Assembly: GCA_016650185.1 (NCBI GenBank)
Contig: JAENWE010000086.1
Location: 1 to 13,552, forward strand
DNA: 13,552 nucleotides
Direction: 5' to 3'
DNA from: Vicinamibacteria bacterium
GTDB lineage: Bacteria; Acidobacteriota; Vicinamibacteria; Fen-336; JAGNNV01
Within the stretch, counting starts at the first letter, position 1; each line of letters begins with the position of its first letter. The notes under the pieces were generated by a model that was not told the DNA's origin, did not search any database, and saw nothing but the letters and a program-made list of their open reading frames with translations. Below are positions 1 through 6,896 of the stretch, one piece after another. Made by a program: the position numbers and the translations under genes.

Positions 1-573
1 CACGATCAAGGCGCCCGTCTTGGTTCGATGGATGCGTTCCAAGTCCTCCGGAGTCGCGAGAACTCCCTCGTACTTCAGGTCGTCCATCTGACCACCGATG
101 AGCCCGGCGGTGCCGCAGGCCCGGGCGAGCAGGGCAAGGGTACGCAGGACGAGACCGCTGCGTTCGAACTCACCGTCGCCAGCGGCCACGATCTCAAAGG
201 CCAACGCGTGCAAGGCATCCCCGGCCAGAATGGCCGTCGCTTCATCGAAGGCCTTGTGGCAGGTGGGGCGGCCCCGGCGGAGATCGTCGTCGTCCATCGA
301 GGGCAGATCGTCGTGAATGAGCGAGAAGGTGTGAATCAGCTCCACCGCGCAGGCCAGAGGCAGAGCCCGCTCGCGACCAGTCTCGCCGCTTACCGCGTGG
401 GCGGCGGCGAGGGAGAGGAGGGGGCGGATCCGCTTTCCGCCCGCGAAGATGCTGTAGCGCATGGCGGCATGAACGCGCTCCGGCCAGACCGATTCTTTTG
501 GGAGACGACGATCGAGGGAGAGATCGACAAGCGCCCGCAGATCGTCGAGGGAGGGCGCCGAGGCTGATTCCAA
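1..573 (-). CDS. ispA: Polyprenyl (farnesyl/geranylgeranyl) diphosphate synthase, 5' part only
   Basis: This is a trans-isoprenyl diphosphate synthase that condenses IPP with allylic diphosphates in the cytoplasm, feeding quinone, carotenoid or cell-wall lipid synthesis. The gene runs off the left edge, so 191 of about 295 residues are visible. Seen: the FAGGKRIRPLL substrate-binding block at residues 43-53; the first Asp-rich motif in SLIHDDLPSMDDDDLRRGRPT (split here as SLIHDDL 84-90 and PSMDDDDLRRGRPT 91-104); the LAGDAL block at 116-121; GGQMDD at 160-165; and HRTKTGALI at 182-190. The second Asp-rich motif lies outside the window. No ATG or GTG precedes the conserved region in frame. The TTG at 573 has TGAGG six bases upstream, so I chose it. 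The gene follows xseB by 8 bp in the common xseA-xseB-ispA order. FPP versus GGPP specificity cannot be settled from this part. The family call is very sure; the TTG start is moderately sure. Confidence 0.93.
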   Translation of the reverse strand, partial: MESASAPSLDDLRALVDLSLDRRLPKESVWPERVHAAMRYSIFAGGKRIRPLLSLAAAHAVSGETGRERALPLACAVELIHTFSLIHDDLPSMDDDDLRRGRPTCHKAFDEATAILAGDALHALAFEIVAAGDGEFERSGLVLRTLALLARACGTAGLIGGQMDDLKYEGVLATPEDLERIHRTKTGALIV

Positions 574-579
574 GGCGGA

Positions 580-584
580 CCTCA
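580..584 (-). promoter_or_regulatory. Ribosome binding site supporting the TTG start of ispA
   Basis: On the minus strand TGAGG is followed by six bases and then TTG. The site overlaps the TGA stop codon of xseB, which suggests translational coupling. It is the main reason for choosing the TTG start. Confidence 0.5.
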
Positions 585-836
585 GCGGGATGGTTCCGGC
601 TTCGCCGCCCGATCCAGCAACAGGCGCGCGTCCTGGGAAAGAACCTCGATCTTGGACTCGGCTTCCTCGAGACGCTCCTGGCAGAACCGGGCCCGGCCGA
701 TGCCCTCCTCGTACAACTTCAGCGAATCCTCGAGCGAGAGATCACCCTTTTCCAGAGCGCCCACGATCTGCTCCAGACGGGAAAGGGCTGTCTCGAAGGA
801 CTCCTTGGTTTCTTCGTTTGCGGCCACGCTGGTCAT
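582..836 (-). CDS. xseB: Exodeoxyribonuclease VII small subunit
   Basis: This 84-residue protein is the small subunit of exonuclease VII, which degrades single-stranded DNA to oligonucleotides; several XseB chains coat the long helices of XseA. Seen: the family signature SFETALSRLEQIVGALE at residues 13-29, then GDLSLEDSLKLYEEGI at 31-46, and a helical, charged C-terminal half (ERLEEAESKIEVL). The length matches the family (about 70-85 residues). The ATG overlaps the TGA of xseA in an ATGA, the usual arrangement for the two subunits, so the start is well supported. ispA follows after 8 bp. Confidence 0.97.
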   Translation of the reverse strand: MTSVAANEETKESFETALSRLEQIVGALEKGDLSLEDSLKLYEEGIGRARFCQERLEEAESKIEVLSQDARLLLDRAAKPEPSR

Positions 837-2449
837 GCCTCCTCTTCCCTCTCGGTCACGGTGGCGCGGAGCCGCCCCCTGGACAACCGGACCACGACGG
901 AATCGCCTGCCGACACGTCTTTCGCGTCCAGCAGGATACGCCCCTCGACCGTGGTGGCGAGAGCATAACCGCGGCTCAAAACCGCGAGCGGCGACAAAGC
1001 ATCGAGCTTGGCCAGAAGGCCCCCGAAACGCGACCGTCGTGCCTCAACCACCGGTCGCACCGCTCGGCCGAGGTGCTGAAGGTCTTCAGAGAATCTGCGG
1101 GTGAGCTGAAGCAGGCGAGCTTCGGCATCGCGAAGAGCCTTCGACTCGAAGGCCCGAGTGGCGCGAGCCCGCTTCCGGTCCAGCGAGGCCGCCATCTGCG
1201 CCCCCATGGACAGGACAGCCCGATCGACCCGCGCGTGAGCGCGGCTGAATACTTGCCTCGGGGCCTGGGCCTCACACCGCGTGGCGAGATCGCGAAACGT
1301 CGAGCGCCGGCTCGCCTGACGGCGATCCACCGCCACCCGCACCCGGGCGAAGGCTTCCCCAAGACGCCCGCGGAGTCTCTCCAGCCTGGTGCGCTCGCGC
1401 TCCATCACCCGATGGGTCGAGACCGCGTCCAGACGGCGGCGCCAGCGCTCCTGATTGGACTGCATGGCGTGGAACAGTCCCTGACTGGCGGCTTCCGTGC
1501 GAAGGGCGGCCTCGCGTTGAATGTCCAGCACCATGCTGGCGGCCCCCGAGGGCGTCGAGGCCCGGATGTCGGCCACCAGATCGGCGATCGTGAAGTCGGT
1601 TTCGTGACCAACCGCGGAGATCACGGGCGGACGCGAGGCGGCGATGGCGCGCGCCACCGTCTCTTCGTTGAAGGGCCAGAGCTCCTCGACACTTCCTCCC
1701 CCGCGCGCGACGATGATGACATCGACATCGTCGCGGTCCGAAAGCAGGCGAAGGGCGGCGGCGATTTCGGGGCCGGCCCCCTCTCCCTGGACGCGGGTGG
1801 GCGAAAGCAGGAGCCTCACCCGCGCACCGCCCTTCGTGAGGGTTCGCTCGATGTCATGACGCACCGCCCCGGTGGGCGAGGTCACCAGGCCAACCGTGCG
1901 CAACCATCGAGGCAAAGACCGCTTGCGCGCGTCGGCGAAGAGCCCTTCGCTCAGGAGACGCGCCTTCAAGGACTCGAGCGCCCGCTGGAGGTCACCGGCG
2001 CCAAGAAGCTCAAGAGCCTCCACGTGGAGCGAGTAGCGGCCCTGGGCCGCGAACACTCGAAGGGCGCCCTGGGCCACCACACGGAGCCCTTGCTTCGGTT
2101 CGACCCCGAGGCCGGCCCGACGATCGGCCCACACCATCGCCTCCAGGGTGGCGCCCGCGTCCTTCAAGGTGAAGTACGTGTGGCCGCTCGAAACCACCTT
2201 CACCTGGGAGATTTCTCCCATCACGCACACCGACGAGAAGCCGGAGGTGAGCCTCTGGCTGATCCTTTCGGTGAGTTCGGAGATGGAGATCGGAGTCCGG
2301 CCCTGGCCTTCGGGGGGCGGACCCAGGGGCGGCGGAACCGAGGCGTCCCCAGCCTCCGGCTCAAACAGAGTGGACTGGAGACGGTCTTTGAGCGGACGGT
2401 CTGAGAGAGCTGCTCGGTGCGGAGGCGGGGGGGGCCGGCGGATCGCCAT
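833..2449 (-). CDS. xseA: Exodeoxyribonuclease VII large subunit
   Basis: This is the catalytic subunit of exonuclease VII (538 residues), a cytoplasmic nuclease of single-stranded DNA involved in repair and recombination. Seen: an OB-fold DNA-binding domain at about residues 54-150 (SISELTERI, VMGEISQVK, GHTYFTLKD). The catalytic domain follows from about 155, with LVTSPTGAVRHDI at 188-200, the core ARGGGSVEELWPFNEE at 248-263, and SAVGHETDFTIADLVAD at 278-294 followed by RASTPSGAA. The long helical region after about 305 is where XseB binds. The first 50 residues are an extra Pro-rich, low-complexity tail (five consecutive prolines at 6-10), so the protein is longer than the roughly 400-460 residues usual for XseA. 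No better in-frame start appears between that tail and the OB fold. It lies 27 bp after ymdB and overlaps xseB by 4 bp. Confidence 0.96.
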   Translation of the reverse strand: MAIRRPPPPPHRAALSDRPLKDRLQSTLFEPEAGDASVPPPLGPPPEGQGRTPISISELTERISQRLTSGFSSVCVMGEISQVKVVSSGHTYFTLKDAGATLEAMVWADRRAGLGVEPKQGLRVVAQGALRVFAAQGRYSLHVEALELLGAGDLQRALESLKARLLSEGLFADARKRSLPRWLRTVGLVTSPTGAVRHDIERTLTKGGARVRLLLSPTRVQGEGAGPEIAAALRLLSDRDDVDVIIVARGGGSVEELWPFNEETVARAIAASRPPVISAVGHETDFTIADLVADIRASTPSGAASMVLDIQREAALRTEAASQGLFHAMQSNQERWRRRLDAVSTHRVMERERTRLERLRGRLGEAFARVRVAVDRRQASRRSTFRDLATRCEAQAPRQVFSRAHARVDRAVLSMGAQMAASLDRKRARATRAFESKALRDAEARLLQLTRRFSEDLQHLGRAVRPVVEARRSRFGGLLAKLDALSPLAVLSRGYALATTVEGRILLDAKDVSAGDSVVVRLSRGRLRATVTEREEEA

Positions 2450-2476
2450 GGTGCAAGACGCTTGGAGGGGTTCCGC

Positions 2477-3280
2477 CTAGAGAGAGAGAACGTCCGTCTC
2501 GGACAGGAACATGCGATCGATCGAAGAGGCCCGACCGGTGTCCTCATCGATCGCCACCACCACGGCGGCGAATCTCGGATCGCCCTTCGCGGTCTCGAAC
2601 TTCGCGGGCAGGGCGTCGAGGAACCGCTTGATCACGATGTCCTTGTCGACGCCGATCACCGAATCGTAGGGACCAGTCATCCCGATGTCGGTGCAGTAGG
2701 CGGTTCCCTTGGGCAGGATGCGATGATCACAGGTGGGAACGTGGGTGTGCGTGCCCACCACGACCGAGGCCAGGCCGTCCATGAAGAAGCCCATGGCCGT
2801 CTTCTCGGATGTCGTTTCCGCGTGCATGTCCACCAGAATGATCGGCGTTTCTTTGCGAAGTTCCTCGGCGATCCTGCGACCGATGGTGAACGGATCGTCA
2901 ATAGAACCGTTCATGAAGACGCGCCCGGATAGATTCAGGGTCGCCACCTTCGCCCCGGTGCGGCTCTTCCCGACGTGATACCCCTTGCCGGGCTGGCCCA
3001 TCGGATAGTTCGCCGGCCGCAACAACTGGGGAAGACCATCGATGATGGGAATGATCTCGCGTTTGTCCCAGATGTGATTCCCCGAGGTCAGGCAATTGAC
3101 CCCGAGACTGAGCAGTTCTTCCGCCAGCTCGCGGGTGACTCCGTTGCCGCCGGCCAGGTTCTCGGCATTGGCGATGCAATAATCGATGGCGCGTTGACGC
3201 AGAATTTTCGGCAGCGCCTGCTTGAGGATGCCGCGGCCCGGAGAGCCGACGACGTCGCCGATGAGGAGGACGTTGATCAT
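2477..3280 (-). CDS. ymdB: YmdB-type metallophosphoesterase (TIGR00282 family)
   Basis: This is a calcineurin-like dinuclear-metal phosphoesterase. In Bacillus subtilis the YmdB family hydrolyses 2',3'-cyclic mononucleotides and affects biofilm and motility decisions. Seen in the 267-residue form: the metal-binding GDVVGSPGR near the N-terminus (about residues 8-16), NAENLAGGNG, SGNHIWDKRE, VDMHAETTSEK, and VGTHTHVPTCDHR followed by TDIGMTGPYDS. All expected Asp/Asn/His ligands are present. The frame is open to an ATG at 3316 (279 residues) with another at 3301. I chose the ATG at 3280 because AAGGTG lies just before it, and because the family usually starts directly with the MxxLxIGDVVG strand and is about 260-267 residues long. 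It heads the xseA-xseB-ispA cluster. The family is very sure; the in vivo substrate is not known here. Confidence 0.94.
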   Translation of the reverse strand: MINVLLIGDVVGSPGRGILKQALPKILRQRAIDYCIANAENLAGGNGVTRELAEELLSLGVNCLTSGNHIWDKREIIPIIDGLPQLLRPANYPMGQPGKGYHVGKSRTGAKVATLNLSGRVFMNGSIDDPFTIGRRIAEELRKETPIILVDMHAETTSEKTAMGFFMDGLASVVVGTHTHVPTCDHRILPKGTAYCTDIGMTGPYDSVIGVDKDIVIKRFLDALPAKFETAKGDPRFAAVVVAIDEDTGRASSIDRMFLSETDVLSL

Positions 3281-3283
3281 TTT

Positions 3284-3289
3284 CACCTT
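3284..3289 (-). promoter_or_regulatory. Ribosome binding site of ymdB
   Basis: On the minus strand AAGGTG is followed by AAA and then the ATG at 3280. The two upstream ATGs (3301, 3316) have no comparable purine run, so this site decides the start. Confidence 0.5.
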
Positions 3290-3356
3290 GCTCTTACTCA
3301 TCCCAGCGGGCAACATTGAGACTGACGGCTATTGGAGGAAGACCTCTTAAGGTTAC

Positions 3357-3932
3357 ATGTTTCATCAGACCATTCAGGATATTTTGGCCCTCACCGGGTC
3401 GGGTCCGCGGACGGAGGACATTCTCGACAGCGTTCGTTCGAGGATCATGGCCTTCGAACCCTTTGAGTCCGGAGAGTTGCTGGCCCGCTCAGACCAAGGC
3501 TGCCGTCGCTTCGTCCTTGCGCCCGGCCTCGGCGACACCGGCGACCGGGTCCTCGGAGCGCTTGGAGACGAGGCGACGCTACGAATCGACACCGCGGCCG
3601 AGGTCCGCGAACGGGGCCTCGAGGCCAATCCCGGCCTGGCTTCTCTGCTGATTCTCCGCCTCGACGTCCCTCCCTTCGATTCGGCCGCCGTCGTTCTCTC
3701 TCATCGACGGGCCTGGTCCTTCGCGGCCGCGTCCCTGTTTCGGATTCGCACCCTCGGGAACATCGCCCTTCGTCTGGTGGCCCCGCTCGCCCGGACGGCC
3801 GACCCGGCGTCGGAGAGCTCCGCGGCAGAGGCGGAACTGAGCAACCTCAGAAACCGCGTTTCAAGCCTTGAGGCCGAGATCATCGGCCTGCGCGTGGCTC
3901 AGGCTAGGCCGGGTTCCGACAAATCACGATAA
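3357..3932 (+). CDS. Small GAF-like protein with C-terminal coiled coil, function unknown
   Basis: I do not recognise a named family for this 191-residue protein. The order of predicted elements is GAF-like: an N-terminal helix (TIQDILALTG, TEDILDSVRSRI), strands around 36-44 and 50-55 (RRFVLAPG), then strand pairs LASLLILRLDVPP at 94-106 and DSAAVVLSHRRAWSF at 108-122. A final helix ends the domain (ASLFRIRTLGNIALRLVAPL, 125-144). Residues about 157-183 (AEAELSNLRNRVSSLEAEI) form a clear heptad coiled coil, as in sensor proteins that dimerise. There is no output domain, signal peptide or membrane segment. The start ATG has AAGG four bases upstream. It is divergent from ymdB (76 bp apart), and its last 29 bp overlap the 3' end of the FHA-GAF-PP2C phosphatase gene on the other strand. 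Its third-position GC richness matches its neighbours, so it looks real. Confidence 0.72.
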   Translation: MFHQTIQDILALTGSGPRTEDILDSVRSRIMAFEPFESGELLARSDQGCRRFVLAPGLGDTGDRVLGALGDEATLRIDTAAEVRERGLEANPGLASLLILRLDVPPFDSAAVVLSHRRAWSFAAASLFRIRTLGNIALRLVAPLARTADPASESSAAEAELSNLRNRVSSLEAEIIGLRVAQARPGSDKSR

Positions 3933-5559
3933 TGGTGCGGTCATCGGTGGCCTTGAGGCCCTCAGCGAACTCGTCGGCCTTCCGCAGGAGGTGCTCCTTC
4001 ATGGCGCTCGCCGATGTTCCCTCCGCATCGCGAACGAAGCCCGTGAGGCCCTCTTCTCCAAGCTCCTCGCCCTTGCTGTTCCAGGTCTCGGAGAATCCAT
4101 CGGTGAAGACAATCAGTCGGTCATGCGGGTCAATCTGCGTCGAGCCGGTCTCGTAGATCGCGTCCTCAAAGAGGCCCAGAACCATGCCGCCGGTGGAGAG
4201 GCGGTCGATCTCCCCCGACCCGCGGGAGAGGATGGGCGCGTTGTGACCGGCGTTGACATACTCGAGATGGCCGGTCGCGAGGTCCAATCGTCCGAGAAAG
4301 AAAGTGACGTACTTGTTGGCCGGGACGTTCTGGGTCACCAGATTGTTCATCTCGTTCAAGGCCTCCGTCAGCTGGTCGTCCAGCCAGTGATCGCGCACCG
4401 CCGCCCGCAGAATGGTCATGATCAGGGCGGCTCCGGTCCCCTTTCCGGAGACATCGCCGAGAACGAAAGTGAGCCGGTCCTTGGTGACGTGAAAATCAAA
4501 GTAATCGCCGCCCACCGCGCGGCAGGGCTCGGTGCCCGCGGCCACGTCATACCCCGCGATGACGGGTGAGGCCTTGGGAAGCATGCTGCGCTGAATCTCG
4601 GCCGCCACCCGCATGTCTTCTTCCAGACGCCGCTTCTCCAGGCTCTCTTCGAGCAGCCGGGCGTTCTCGATCTTCGCGGCGGCCACGCTGGCCAGGGCGG
4701 TAACCAGTTCGAGGTCTTCTTCGGAGAAGGAGTGGGTGTGTTCGCGCGAATCGAGATACACGACGCCGATGACCGATTCCCGGCCGCCATCGGAATGCCA
4801 TAAGGGAGCGCACATGGCGGAGCGGATCCCGGTGGTGACGATGCTCTGCTGGGACTGTAGCGCCGCGTCCTCCAGCACGTTGGGCAGAAGGATCGAAACC
4901 TGCTCTTTCAGGACGCGTCGTGAGATGGACCGACTGACTCTCAGAATGGGCTCGCCTCTGCGGGTCTTGGAGGCCTTCACTTCGGCGAGCTGAGCGCCCA
5001 GGGGACCTTCGAAGATCGCGATGGCGCCGCGCTCCGCGGCGACGGCGGTGAAGAGGATCTCAAGAATCTGATCGAAGGTTTCGGAAATGGGCTTGTGGGC
5101 GAGCAGGGCGGCGGCAGCGCCGGAGAGCACGGTCAGGACGCGGTTCTTGCGAACCAGATCCTCGGCCGTGGCCGGGGCCTTGAGCACACCCTCCTGCAGG
5201 GTCTTGACCGAAAAGACGCGGGTCCCAATGGCCTGGATGTCATCGTCGGTTTCTTCGTCCGCGATACCCCACTGCACCGTGACCATGTGATCGCCGAGTT
5301 TTATCTGGTCGCCCATCTTCAGGGGCGTCGGTCCCTGGATTCTCAGTCCGTTGACCAGGGTGCCGTTCTTGCTTCCAAGATCGGCGATGACCATGCCGCC
5401 GCGGTCGAGCAGGATCTCCGCGTGCATGCGCGAGAGCCACTGATCGGGAATGAAAATATCCGCGTCTCGCGAGCGACCGAGCACAGTTCTTTCGCGTTCC
5501 ACTTTGATGCGCTGCTCCCCGTCCGCAGATCGGAGGAGCAGCTCGGGAGTGCCAAGCAT
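3904..5559 (-). CDS. FHA-GAF-PP2C (SpoIIE/RsbU-type) serine/threonine phosphatase
   Basis: This 551-residue cytoplasmic signalling protein has three domains. FHA (about 5-98) shows VLGRSRDADIFIPD, SRMHAEI and SKNGT, the phosphothreonine-binding loops. GAF (about 139-305) ends in a short linker helix (ENARLLEESLEKRRLEEDMRV, split here as ENARLLEESL and EKRRLEEDMRV). The PP2C-like phosphatase (about 318-548) shows QRSMLP at 323-328, VGGDYFDF at 349-356, LGDVSGKGTGAAL at 367-379, NAGHNAP at 436-442, FTDGFSE at 485-491 and TDDRTIIV at 538-545. These include the metal-binding aspartates (D352, D369, D487, D540 by motif). The family dephosphorylates anti-sigma-factor antagonists or other phosphoproteins; the FHA domain would direct it to a phosphothreonine partner, implying a Ser/Thr kinase elsewhere. 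No membrane segment. No clear Shine-Dalgarno precedes the ATG, and a TGA lies two codons upstream in frame, so no longer start is possible. No anti-sigma partner is adjacent. Confidence 0.93.
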   Translation of the reverse strand: MLGTPELLLRSADGEQRIKVERERTVLGRSRDADIFIPDQWLSRMHAEILLDRGGMVIADLGSKNGTLVNGLRIQGPTPLKMGDQIKLGDHMVTVQWGIADEETDDDIQAIGTRVFSVKTLQEGVLKAPATAEDLVRKNRVLTVLSGAAAALLAHKPISETFDQILEILFTAVAAERGAIAIFEGPLGAQLAEVKASKTRRGEPILRVSRSISRRVLKEQVSILLPNVLEDAALQSQQSIVTTGIRSAMCAPLWHSDGGRESVIGVVYLDSREHTHSFSEEDLELVTALASVAAAKIENARLLEESLEKRRLEEDMRVAAEIQRSMLPKASPVIAGYDVAAGTEPCRAVGGDYFDFHVTKDRLTFVLGDVSGKGTGAALIMTILRAAVRDHWLDDQLTEALNEMNNLVTQNVPANKYVTFFLGRLDLATGHLEYVNAGHNAPILSRGSGEIDRLSTGGMVLGLFEDAIYETGSTQIDPHDRLIVFTDGFSETWNSKGEELGEEGLTGFVRDAEGTSASAMKEHLLRKADEFAEGLKATDDRTIIVICRNPA

Positions 5560-5649
5560 GGAATTTCATTCTAACCGCGTAAGAAACGGGCAAGGGGCAG
5601 GCGGACGCGGGACGCTGCACACTGCACACTACAATGTTGTGGCCGCGAC
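5560..5649. promoter_or_regulatory. Divergent promoter region between phosphatase and transporter genes
   Basis: These 90 bp must hold the promoters of both divergent genes. On the minus strand a -10-like TAGAAT (5573-5568) ends 8 bp before the phosphatase ATG. On the plus strand TACAAT (5630-5635) ends 14 bp before the transporter ATG. I see no good -35 at 16-18 bp for either, and no Shine-Dalgarno for either. Two perfect tandem copies of TGCACAC (5616-5622, 5623-5629) abut the plus-strand -10-like box and could be a regulator site. Assignment by eye only. Confidence 0.35.
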
Positions 5650-6840
5650 ATGACCTCGCCCACCCTTTCCCCTTCCCGACGGTCCGCGCTGAGGGCGGCC
5701 GCCTTCCTCATGGCGACTTCGGCCATCGGCCCCGGCTTCCTCACCCAGACCGCGGCCTTCACCAACATCCACGGTCCGGACATGGCCTTCGCCATCCTCG
5801 CGTCGGTCCTGATCGACATAGGGGTCCAGTGGAACGTGTGGCGGGTCATAGGGGTGAGCGGACAGAGCGGTCCCAACATCGCTTCCGCCATCCACCCGTT
5901 TCTCGGCGCGCTGTTGCGCGTTCTGGTGGTCTTTGGGGGCTTTGTCTTCAACGTGGGGAATCTGGCCGGGTGCGCCCTGGGCCTTTCGATCTTCGGGGTG
6001 CCGCAGCCCCTGGGCGCGGTTCTCTCGGCCCTCCTGGCCCTCACTCTCCTGGCCAGACCCCGGGCCATGAAGCCGGTGGACTACTTCGTCCAATGGCTCG
6101 GCTTCCTGATGCTGGCCCTCACCGCCACCATCATGTTCATGTCCCACCCTGACTATGTGGAAGCCGCGCGACGAGCCCTACGGCCGAGCGAGATTCCGAC
6201 CGGATCCATCCTCACTCTGGTCGGGGGCACGGTCGGCGGCTACATCACGTTCTCGGGCGCCCACCGTCTACTCGCCTCCGGACTGTCGGGCCGGGACGCC
6301 GCAAGCGAATTCGACCGCGCCGCCATCACCGGCATCCTGGTGACCGCCTTGATGCGTACGGTTCTGTTTCTGGCCATCCTCGGCGTCCTCGCTGGAGGAA
6401 CGCAATCGCTCGATCCCGCCAATCCGGCCGGAGCCGCGTTCCGTCTGGGCGGCGGCGTCCTGGGCGAGAAGTTCTTCGGCGTGGTCTTCTGGAGCGCCGC
6501 CATCACCTCGGTGGTGGGATGCAGCTACACGTCTCTGTCCTTCGTCCGGGGCGCCGAAGAGGGGCTCCTCCGCAGCGCCTTTCTGGCGTTCTTCATCGTC
6601 GCAGCTCTGGCCGTTTTCCTCGGGGTAGGTCGGCCCGCGCAACTCCTGGTGTGGGCGGGGGGCCTGAACGGGCTGATTCTGCCTCTGAGCCTCGGCGTCA
6701 TTCTCGTCGCGTCACGTCGCGTCGCGGTCGTGGGCAACTACAAGCATCCCCTTCAGATGACCATCGCCGGGGGTCTGGCCTGGCTTGCGAGTGTCGCCAT
6801 CGCCGGATTCGGGATCGTGGATTTGTTGAACCGCTTGTAG
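5650..6840 (+). CDS. NRAMP-fold membrane transporter, YcsG-like subgroup
   Basis: This 396-residue inner-membrane protein has about 11 hydrophobic segments and the NRAMP (LeuT) fold. The N-terminal block AAFLMATSAIGPGFLTQTAAF (split: AAFLMATSAI 17-26, GPGFLTQTAAF 27-37) is characteristic of the YcsG-like branch. Canonical NRAMP Mn/Fe transporters carry DPGN in TM1 and a Met-containing MPH motif in TM6. Here TM1 has GPG in place of DPG, and the TM6 equivalent reads GGYITFSGAHRL (196-207) without methionine. The usual transition-metal ligands are therefore missing, and the substrate should not be assumed to be manganese or iron. In B. subtilis ycsG sits in the 5-oxoprolinase gene region (established context), which hints at a different substrate; no such genes are visible here. 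The ATG lacks a clear Shine-Dalgarno. The next gene downstream is convergent. Family is sure, substrate unknown. Confidence 0.9.
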   Translation: MTSPTLSPSRRSALRAAAFLMATSAIGPGFLTQTAAFTNIHGPDMAFAILASVLIDIGVQWNVWRVIGVSGQSGPNIASAIHPFLGALLRVLVVFGGFVFNVGNLAGCALGLSIFGVPQPLGAVLSALLALTLLARPRAMKPVDYFVQWLGFLMLALTATIMFMSHPDYVEAARRALRPSEIPTGSILTLVGGTVGGYITFSGAHRLLASGLSGRDAASEFDRAAITGILVTALMRTVLFLAILGVLAGGTQSLDPANPAGAAFRLGGGVLGEKFFGVVFWSAAITSVVGCSYTSLSFVRGAEEGLLRSAFLAFFIVAALAVFLGVGRPAQLLVWAGGLNGLILPLSLGVILVASRRVAVVGNYKHPLQMTIAGGLAWLASVAIAGFGIVDLLNRL

Positions 6841-6870
6841 GCGTTCATTCTTCGCCCACGCCTCGGGGCA

Positions 6871-6896
6871 CGCCGGTGAGAGGCCCCTTACCGGCG
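6871..6896. terminator. Possible hairpin between convergent transporter and VWA genes
   Basis: CGCCGGT (6871-6877) pairs with ACCGGCG (6890-6896), a 7-bp perfect stem with a 12-nt loop, in the 47-bp gap between two convergent stop codons and overlapping the VWA stop. An alternative, mutually exclusive stem is GGGGC (6865-6869) with GCCCC (6883-6887). No T-run follows on either strand, so this is not a classical intrinsic terminator. The position is what suggests bidirectional termination. Confidence 0.3.

Noticed and set aside
590..2404. 604-codon open frame on the plus strand, antisense to xseA and xseB
   Set aside because: Composition is Arg/Gly/His/Pro-rich with no recognisable domain; the opposite strand carries complete xseA and xseB motifs. 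Long antisense frames are expected at this GC content.
5629..6147. Minus-strand open frames opposite the transporter N-terminus
   Set aside because: Highly charged repetitive shadow sequence; the plus strand encodes hydrophobic transmembrane segments.
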